The notes below the pieces were generated by a model, which was given only the letters and a program-made list of their open reading frames with translations, was not told where the DNA came from and searched no databases. The position numbers and the translations under genes are program-made. A stretch of DNA of 40,558 nt, from positions 1 to 40,558 of the forward strand of contig JAFIET010000030.1 in the NCBI GenBank assembly GCA_020832405.1, given 5' to 3'. The stretch is from Balneolales bacterium (GTDB lineage: Bacteria; Bacteroidota; Rhodothermia; Balneolales; Cyclonatronaceae). Positions 34,355-40,558 of the stretch are shown piece by piece. Position 1 is the first letter of the stretch. Every line of letters begins with the position of its first letter.

Positions 34355-37300
34355 ATGAAGAAACGACTGTTACGAACCTGTAACCTGCTGACCGTTTTAA
34401 TTGCAGGCCTTGGCCTGTCGTTATTTCCGGGCAACACTGATTTTGCAACGGCCGCCACAGCCGCCGATGACGAGCAGGTACTCATCCACTATTGGAATTT
34501 TAACGATGTGCCTAACCTGCTGAACAGCAGCTTTTCGCTGCTGAGCGGGCAGCTGATCACGACAGAGCTCACCGGCTCAGCCGAAATTGAGGACGGCGGC
34601 GGCAACGATTTCACCGGTGAAAACGCCCGGTTTGGCGATCCGGCCGACCGGCACCTGCGCGTAAATAATCCGCTTGGCGCTACGCTTTTTATCCCGCTGC
34701 CCACGACGGGTTTTGAAGACCCGCTGCTGCTGTACGAAGCCCGGCGCAGCGGTCAAGGCGGAGAGTTCCAGCTCGTCAGCTACACCCTCGACGGGGAAAA
34801 CTACACCCTTTTCGACACCATCAGCATCCCGAACGGCGCGCCGATTCTCTTTTCTTTTGACTTTTCGGGGATTGAAGGCGCAGCGGATAACCCCGATTTC
34901 GGTGTCCGCATCACCTTTGAGCAAGGCAGCGGCGGAACAGCCGGGAATCACCGCATCGATAACCTGACGCTTGAAGGCCTCTCGCTGGCTGTGCCGCTCG
35001 ACTATTTCAGCAAGCCCGAAGGCGAGCTGACCGAGCTGAGCAGCTGGGGCTCGGAGCCCGACGGCAGCGGAACTGCGCCCTCGTCATTTGCCCTCGATAA
35101 CGCGACCTTCACCATTCAAAACCGGGCAGCCGCAAGCATTGATGAGGTCCTTTCTATCTCAGGCCTCGGTTCGCGGCTGGTAGTAGGCAGTGGCACGGAG
35201 CCCGTCATCCTTTTTGTAAACGGCGAAATTGATGCAACCCTCGACCTTGCAGAGCTGGCAATCATACAGTTCACCAACCCGAACTATCCCGTGTTCGGTG
35301 ATTTTGCGCCTTCAGCCCAAGTAATTTTTACGGATGATGCCACCCTCATCCCCTATTTCAGCTATCCCAGCCTTACGCTTTCCGATATTGATCCCGTCTT
35401 TAGCGGGAACGGCACCGTTACGGTTACCGGCAACCTCAGCCTCAGCGGCACGGTCAATATGCCCGATGCCCGCGGTGCAGCTGAGTACACCATTCGTTTT
35501 GCCGGCGACCAAAATCAGCTCATTGCCACGAACGGAAACGTGCTGCGCTCCTGGAATCTGGACTTCATCAAAACTGCGGGCTCGGTTCAGGCTATGCCTT
35601 CAAGCATGTTTTCGTCTGACAATCAGATGAATTTTTCAATCGGTGCCGGTGCTTCCTTTGCGGATAACGGTGCCGTTTTTTATGCCGGTAATTCTCTGAA
35701 TATCGCCGGAAGCGAGGCCTCCTATAATTTCACAGGAACCTTCATCCTTGCCGGTACCGAAGCGGGTATCGTGAACGGGGCCGGAGCGGGCAACAATTTT
35801 AATGTGCGGGAGGGTGCCAACACCAACATCACGGCCGCGCTCAACAATCTGATCATCCGCGTGCCCAATACCGGTGGCGAGTTCCGGTTTCGCGACGGTT
35901 CAACCGATAGTTTCACCATCAAAGGCGATTTCATCGTTGAAAGTGGCGCCGCTGGCCGCCTTCGCTTTTACGACAACGAACTGTTTATTGGCGGAGATTT
36001 TATTGTTGAAGAAGGTTTCAGCGGCAGCATCGATACCTTCGAAGCACTGCACTTCAACGGAGCGGAACCACAGCTGCTGAGCGAAAACATCGGGCTGCGC
36101 ACCGATGTGCTCAATCTTGATAACGCTGCCGGACTCACGATTGAAGCCGGCAATCCGCTGGTCAGGGATGAGCTTATTTTTACCGCAGGCCTGATCTCTA
36201 CCGGCTCCAACGCGGCCCTTTTTGTGGAGGGCGATGCCGGTATCACCGGCGCCTCCGCTGAGCGCTACGTGAACGGACTGCTGGTGCGCGAAACCGAAAC
36301 GGCTGGGGCCGCAACCCTCGATTTCCCCGTCGGAGCAGGCGGCGTGTTCCGCCCCGTGCAGCTCACCCTGGCCCACAGCGACGATGCCGAAAACCTCTAC
36401 GGCGTACGTGCCGTTGCCGAAACCGGTCCCGGGTTTGAGCTGCCTGCCAACCTGAGTGAACTCGTTGAAGGGCATCACTACGTCATTTTCCGGGAGGGGG
36501 ACAATGAGCTGCTTTCGGCTTCCCTCACCCTCACCTACAACGAAAGTGAGTTCGCATTTCCGGCTGAGGAGCTGCAAATCGCCGGAACCGTTGGCGAAGC
36601 CTGGCAGAACTACGGCGGTACGGCCGCTGGAGGAAGCATCAGCAGCAGCTTCAATATCAGCGAATTCGGAGAGTTTGCGCTCGCCCGTTTGTTTGTGGAC
36701 AGCGCGAAAAGCATCACCTCATTTGTCTTTACGGATTTTGATCCGCCGCTTGCCGCCGCCATCGATGAGGCCAATCTGCTCATCACCGCGAGCGTGCCCT
36801 TCGGCACGGATGTGAGCAACCTCACGCCCGAAATCGAAATCACGGGCGTAAGCGTCGATCCCGCCTCGGGCGTGCCTCAGAACTTCAGTGCCCCCGTAAG
36901 CTACACCGTTACCGCCGAGGACAACAGCACCTCGGTTTACTCGGTTGAAGTTACCGTGCTTGATCCGGTGCTCTACACCCTCAGCCTGAGTTCAGAGCCT
37001 GCGGGTGCGGGCGTTCTGAGCGGGGCAGGCAGCTATCAGGCTGGTGAGTCCGTTACGGTAAGCGCGCAGGCGAATGCCGGTTTCAGCATTGTGGAGTGGA
37101 CCGACGGCAGCAGTGTGCTCAGTACCGCGCCGGAATTTGTGTATGAGATGCCCGCTGCCAATACAAGCCTCACCGCTGTTTTTGAACCGGACAGCCGTGA
37201 AGCCCTGGCCTACTTTTTCTTCTTCGGAAATGATCTGCCCAACAATACCCCGCTGACCGAAATCGCCCCGACCTTTTCTGCGCCGGGCGGCGGACGCCTT

Positions 37301-39553
37301 GCCTATGAATCAGCCCTGGAAGGCTATCCGTTTGATTCATCACACCCGAACTGGCGGCTTGCATCCCTGGAGCGCCGCAACGCGCCTACGCCGGTCAACT
37401 ATCGCCCGGAAGGCAACAGCGGCATCCCCTTTGAAAACAGCGTGATGCGCGCCATTCAGGTGAAGCAGCCCTTTGCTGATAACGGCCGCGAGAACACGGT
37501 CATTTTCGAACTCCCGACCCTCGGCTTCGAAGACGTACTGCTTTCCCTGGCCGTGCTTGACGAAGGCGCCGCTCAGGCACTGGTGTTTGACTACTCCGTG
37601 AGCGCCGGTGAGCCGCAGTGGACGACCGAAGGCATGCCGCAAACCGAGTTTGCTATCAGCGGGAGCTATCAGCTGGTGCTGGTCGATTTTGCCGGCATAG
37701 CAGCCATCACCAATAATCCGGACTTCAAAATCCGGATGCGCTTTATCGGGGATGACATGAGCGCGGATAACGGCGACCGGGTGACCTTCAACAATATCGC
37801 GCTTGAAGGCAACGAGGCCGAACTGCCTGAACAGGCTGTTGCGCTTGCATTTACGCAGCTTGCACCGACAGCGCAAACGGGGCTCACGGCGCGTCCGCTG
37901 GTAATCCGCGCCCTCACGGAGAGCGGTTTCACCGATACCGATTACAGCGGTGAAATTACGCTCAGCATTGCCGAAGGCAGCGGAAGCCTCGAAGGAACCC
38001 TGAGCCTGAGCGCCACAGAAGGCGTTGCGGTTTTTGAGGATGTAAGCTTTACCGGTTTCGGAGCCATCACCCTGCAGGCAGCCGCAGAAGACCTGCAAAC
38101 GGCGGTGAGTGCGCCCGTGCAGGTGGTTCAGGTCACCGAAGTGGTGATGCCGCAGTTCATGCAGGGCGAGCAGGATGAAAACGGCGACAACCTCAACCGT
38201 ATCCCGTTTGTGTACCGCATCACCCTTGAGGGCCTCACGCCGGAGGCGACCTACCGCTATGGCAACCGCGTGGTAAATGCGGAGGACGGCCCGGAGAGCA
38301 GCGGTGCCGGAAACGCCGTCTTCGTGAAAACCGACGGAAATGATTTTATCCGCACGACCAACGCACCGCGCTTCCGTCCCACGGATCTCGACGTACGGCA
38401 CTCCGAGTTCACCACCGATGCGGAGGGCAGCTTCACCGGCTGGTTTGTCACCGAGCCGAGCGGCAACGCGCGCTTCACGCCGGGCGGCGAACTGCAGATG
38501 CGCGTCATTCTGAACGATGGTGCAGAAGGGGAAGATTTGTTCTTCTTCCTCACAGCGCCTTCTGCGGTGCAGGTAACTGGCTTTGGTACGGAGGAAGCAG
38601 CATCGACCGGCGTTTATGCGGCTTCTGATTTCGAAGCCAAAAGCGTGATGCTCTTCTTTGATAACGCCGAAGCGGCCGGGCGTCCGCTCACTGCATCGTT
38701 TGTAGAGGCAACCGGCGCTGTAACCGACGACCGCTACGCCGCCTTCTTCGATGAGCTGGTATCAGGCAATGCCGGATTCTTCGGCAGCCTCATCCCCAAC
38801 AACCTGCCCGGCGGCGTTCAGGCGCTGACTGCGCACGAGCTGCTCACCGCTGAGCTGATAGAGCTGCTCGTCCGGGAGGATGGCATCTGGGGCGGCACGA
38901 CAACCGTGAATCCGAACGGCGGACTGAGTCCGCTCTTCCTGCAGCTCACCGATGCTCCGGAACCGCCCGCGGCACCTGAGCTTGTGAGTCCGGAAAACGG
39001 CGCCACCGATCTCGTCGACTTATTCTTCACCTGGCTTGCAGCTGAAGGCGCCGATTTCTACGAAATTGAGTTCAGCTACACCGATGAGCGGGACGGCACC
39101 TTCACCTACACAAGCGATACGACAGAAATTGACCTGAACGATGAAGACATCTTTGAAGGCGGCACCATCTACGCATGGCGCGTCCGGGGTGTGCTGGTAA
39201 CGGATGAAATAGCGATTTCCGGTGAATGGTCGGAAAGCTGGCTGTTTACGACACGCTTATTTGTATCGGTTCCGGGGGAAGAGCTCCCGCTGGAAACGGA
39301 GCTTTCTCAGAATTATCCGAACCCGTTTAACCCCACGACCATCATCCGATTTGCCCTGCCTGAAGCGCAGCAGGTACGGCTGGAGGTATTCAACATTTCG
39401 GGTCAGCGGGTAGCAACGCTCATCAACGGCATGCAGGCCGCCGGCCGGCACAGCGTGACCTTCGATGCATCTCACCTTTCAAGCGGCATCTACCTGTACC
39501 GCATTGAAGCGGGCAGCTTCAGTCAGGTCAAAAAAATGATGCTGGTCAAATAA
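34355..39553 (+). CDS. Giant secreted mosaic surface protein with T9SS sorting domain
   Basis: The 1732-residue product begins with a signal peptide ([20 protein letters not shown]...). Recognisable regions in order are: a first beta-rich module (about 35-210, with [11 protein letters not shown] and [14 protein letters not shown]); a long beta-helix-like stretch rich in G, N, T and S (about 230-780, with VTGNLSLSG and FIVEEGF-type strands); a DUF5018-like domain (about 784-870, [10 protein letters not shown]); an InlB-type bacterial repeat (about 873-946, [20 protein letters not shown]); and a second copy of the shared module (about 949-1155). A bacterial Ig-like domain (about 1162-1260), a further beta domain, a fibronectin III-like domain (about 1537-1634) and the T9SS sorting domain (about 1647-1732, [15 protein letters not shown]) complete it. 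No catalytic residues are seen; adhesion or matrix function is inferred. A terminator follows. Confidence 0.9.
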   Translation: MKKRLLRTCNLLTVLIAGLGLSLFPGNTDFATAATAADDEQVLIHYWNFNDVPNLLNSSFSLLSGQLITTELTGSAEIEDGGGNDFTGENARFGDPADRHLRVNNPLGATLFIPLPTTGFEDPLLLYEARRSGQGGEFQLVSYTLDGENYTLFDTISIPNGAPILFSFDFSGIEGAADNPDFGVRITFEQGSGGTAGNHRIDNLTLEGLSLAVPLDYFSKPEGELTELSSWGSEPDGSGTAPSSFALDNATFTIQNRAAASIDEVLSISGLGSRLVVGSGTEPVILFVNGEIDATLDLAELAIIQFTNPNYPVFGDFAPSAQVIFTDDATLIPYFSYPSLTLSDIDPVFSGNGTVTVTGNLSLSGTVNMPDARGAAEYTIRFAGDQNQLIATNGNVLRSWNLDFIKTAGSVQAMPSSMFSSDNQMNFSIGAGASFADNGAVFYAGNSLNIAGSEASYNFTGTFILAGTEAGIVNGAGAGNNFNVREGANTNITAALNNLIIRVPNTGGEFRFRDGSTDSFTIKGDFIVESGAAGRLRFYDNELFIGGDFIVEEGFSGSIDTFEALHFNGAEPQLLSENIGLRTDVLNLDNAAGLTIEAGNPLVRDELIFTAGLISTGSNAALFVEGDAGITGASAERYVNGLLVRETETAGAATLDFPVGAGGVFRPVQLTLAHSDDAENLYGVRAVAETGPGFELPANLSELVEGHHYVIFREGDNELLSASLTLTYNESEFAFPAEELQIAGTVGEAWQNYGGTAAGGSISSSFNISEFGEFALARLFVDSAKSITSFVFTDFDPPLAAAIDEANLLITASVPFGTDVSNLTPEIEITGVSVDPASGVPQNFSAPVSYTVTAEDNSTSVYSVEVTVLDPVLYTLSLSSEPAGAGVLSGAGSYQAGESVTVSAQANAGFSIVEWTDGSSVLSTAPEFVYEMPAANTSLTAVFEPDSREALAYFFFFGNDLPNNTPLTEIAPTFSAPGGGRLAYESALEGYPFDSSHPNWRLASLERRNAPTPVNYRPEGNSGIPFENSVMRAIQVKQPFADNGRENTVIFELPTLGFEDVLLSLAVLDEGAAQALVFDYSVSAGEPQWTTEGMPQTEFAISGSYQLVLVDFAGIAAITNNPDFKIRMRFIGDDMSADNGDRVTFNNIALEGNEAELPEQAVALAFTQLAPTAQTGLTARPLVIRALTESGFTDTDYSGEITLSIAEGSGSLEGTLSLSATEGVAVFEDVSFTGFGAITLQAAAEDLQTAVSAPVQVVQVTEVVMPQFMQGEQDENGDNLNRIPFVYRITLEGLTPEATYRYGNRVVNAEDGPESSGAGNAVFVKTDGNDFIRTTNAPRFRPTDLDVRHSEFTTDAEGSFTGWFVTEPSGNARFTPGGELQMRVILNDGAEGEDLFFFLTAPSAVQVTGFGTEEAASTGVYAASDFEAKSVMLFFDNAEAAGRPLTASFVEATGAVTDDRYAAFFDELVSGNAGFFGSLIPNNLPGGVQALTAHELLTAELIELLVREDGIWGGTTTVNPNGGLSPLFLQLTDAPEPPAAPELVSPENGATDLVDLFFTWLAAEGADFYEIEFSYTDERDGTFTYTSDTTEIDLNDEDIFEGGTIYAWRVRGVLVTDEIAISGEWSESWLFTTRLFVSVPGEELPLETELSQNYPNPFNPTTIIRFALPEAQQVRLEVFNISGQRVATLINGMQAAGRHSVTFDASHLSSGIYLYRIEAGSFSQVKKMMLVK

Positions 39554-39565
39554 ACCACTTTAATT

Positions 39566-39609
39566 AAGGATGACGGGTTTCGGCCCCGCCGGAATGCGTC
39601 ATCCTTTTT
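39566..39609 (+). terminator. Terminator after the giant surface protein
   Basis: AAGGATGACG at 39566-39575 pairs perfectly with CGTCATCCTT at 39597-39606, and the stem is followed by a run of T. It lies 12 bp after the stop codon and only 37 bp before the next start codon. Confidence 0.8.
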
Positions 39610-39645
39610 GAATTTAACTCCATCCCAATACAACCCATACAAGTC

Positions 39646-40558
39646 ATGCGATTTACCCTACTAAGTGCAGCAATGATGCTGGCGGTTTTCACCCTTTCTT
39701 TTTCTGCGGTTCATGCGCAGGAAAACGGGGAGATTTTCGCGCAGTGGACCTTCGATGAAACCCTTGAACCTTCCCTCGGGGAAGGCAGCGCCATGCTGAT
39801 TGGCGGAACAAGCACCCACTCAACGACCCTGAACGCCGGCTGGCGGATTACCAATTTCCCTGATCAGTTCGAGGGCACAGGAACGGCCGGCGCGCAGTTT
39901 ATGGTGAGCACAGTCGGGCTTGAAGATGTTTTTCTCACATTCGGGCACCGCTCGTCGGGTACGATGAGCCGCTGGGCAGAAGTGCAGTACACCACCGATG
40001 GCGGCGGAAGCTGGAACGTGCTGGCCAACAACGGCGGCGGCCTGAGCCCGCACGATGTTGTGTATGATTTCGAGTTTGACTTCAGCGATGTGGCCGAGGT
40101 GAATAACAACCCGAATTTCGGGGTACGCATTGTTTCGGTTTTCTCGCCGGTAGCCTTCAATCCCGAAGAGCCTGATGAAACATTTGCAGCCAACACGGCC
40201 TACCATCGGGCGCGAACCGAAGGAACCGGCGGCAATGCTTACAGCGGCGACGGCAACTGGCGCCTGCTGAACGTAACCTTTTCAGCCGGTGCGCCGGAAG
40301 ATCCTGATCCGGTGCTGCCGGGCGTAGTGGCCCTGTGGACCTTCGACGGCACTCTTGATCCGGTGCAGGGCAGCGGCTCGGCTTCACTCGTTGGCGGAAC
40401 GAGCACGCACTCGGTAACCCTCGGTAGCGGCTGGCGCATCACCGATTTCCCGGCACAGTTTGAAGCTTCCGGTACGGCCGGGGCTGAGTTTATGGTGAAC
40501 ACTGAGGGCTTTGAAAACATCATGTTCAGCTATGGTCACCGCTCGTCGGGTACGATGA
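39646..40558 (+). CDS. Secreted protein with tandem beta-sandwich modules (partial, 3' end outside window)
   Basis: An open frame from ATG 39646 runs to the window edge (304 codons, no stop codon), so the gene continues beyond. It starts MRFTLLSAAMMLAVFTLSFSAVHAQ, a clear signal peptide, then a module with QWTFDETLEPSLGEGSAMLI, FGHRSSGTMSRWAEVQYTTD and EVNNNPNFGVRIVSVF. A second copy begins 591 bp (197 codons) later with LWTFDGTLDPVQGSGSASLV and ends at the edge on the same HRSSGTM stretch. The module resembles the W-F-[ND] sandwich found at the front of some extracellular nuclease and lamin-tail-type proteins of bacteria (recalled, not searched) and is related to the giant's modules by the NNPxFxVR signature. 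The full product is unknown. The gene lacks a clear ribosome-binding site. Confidence 0.85.
   Translation, partial: MRFTLLSAAMMLAVFTLSFSAVHAQENGEIFAQWTFDETLEPSLGEGSAMLIGGTSTHSTTLNAGWRITNFPDQFEGTGTAGAQFMVSTVGLEDVFLTFGHRSSGTMSRWAEVQYTTDGGGSWNVLANNGGGLSPHDVVYDFEFDFSDVAEVNNNPNFGVRIVSVFSPVAFNPEEPDETFAANTAYHRARTEGTGGNAYSGDGNWRLLNVTFSAGAPEDPDPVLPGVVALWTFDGTLDPVQGSGSASLVGGTSTHSVTLGSGWRITDFPAQFEASGTAGAEFMVNTEGFENIMFSYGHRSSGTM
39946..40558 (+). repeat. Pair of identical 22-bp segments marking an internal 591-bp repeat
   Basis: The 22 bases at 39946-39967 recur exactly at 40537-40558, where the window ends, encoding HRSSGTM in both. They are the most conserved part of two tandem module copies, 591 bp apart, in the last gene. 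Confidence 0.85.

Noticed and set aside
37340-38401. 353-codon minus-strand frame within the giant surface protein
   Set aside because: It is opposite a continuous reading frame with recognised domains, and contains no supported domain itself.
1-40558. CRISPR array, insertion sequence, prophage or integron
   Set aside because: No regularly spaced short repeats, transposase-like frames, phage genes or integrase were seen. The repeats found are protein-domain duplications.

Overview
The window looks like chromosomal DNA of a moderately GC-rich, Gram-negative member of the Balneolota/Rhodothermota side of the Bacteroidota-like bacteria. This placement is an inference. It rests on three secreted proteins that end in the QNYPNPFN-type C-terminal sorting domain used by type IX secretion (T9SS), on mostly weak Shine-Dalgarno sequences, on lipoproteins and outer-membrane barrels, and on a very large multi-PAS hybrid kinase. 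No rRNA, tRNA, CRISPR array or insertion sequence was recognised.

Layout. 1-270: 5' part of a PIN-domain (VapC-like) gene in AT-richer DNA, running off the left edge. 499-2405 (minus): malate dehydrogenase and NAD kinase. 2845-5404 (plus): a Wza-like polysaccharide export protein and a small outer-membrane barrel. 5545-11423 (plus): a housekeeping block of PriA helicase, lipoprotein cyclophilin, ScpB, an RsuA/RluB-type pseudouridine synthase and an alpha/beta hydrolase, with very tight spacing at two junctions. 11501-12730 (plus): an exported TPR protein, convergent with 12761-18796 (minus), a 2011-residue soluble hybrid histidine kinase with about ten PAS domains, a GAF domain, a kinase core and two receivers, the first of them degenerate. 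19042-21160 (minus): an AbgT-family transporter and an 86-residue membrane protein. 21411-25306 (plus): an AarF/UbiB-like kinase with a TTG start, thiamine pyrophosphokinase, and a sodium:solute symporter overlapping it.

From about 25570 to the right edge the window changes to cell-surface and secreted functions: a T9SS-sorted esterase; a protein combining a zinc-metallopeptidase motif, a beta-propeller and a probable outer-membrane barrel; a flavin-dependent monooxygenase-like enzyme; a kelch-like T9SS-sorted protein; a lipoprotein; a 1732-residue T9SS-sorted mosaic protein; and a final secreted protein, cut by the window edge, that is visible only as an open-ended frame from 39646.

The most interesting structure is in this last part. 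The same beta-rich module, recognisable by an 'NNPxFxVRxxF'-like signature and, in two copies, by ERRNxPTxxNYxPEGN, occurs in the lipoprotein (minus strand), at least once and probably twice in the adjacent divergent giant, and twice at a 591-bp period in the last gene. A surface-exposed module family therefore appears to be spreading over neighbouring genes with different anchoring modes. Other leads are the thiamine pyrophosphokinase/symporter overlap, which suggests a thiamine transporter, the pseudo-receiver in the multi-PAS kinase, and the peptidase-propeller-barrel protein. No complete, clearly new multi-gene system could be demonstrated from the sequence alone.
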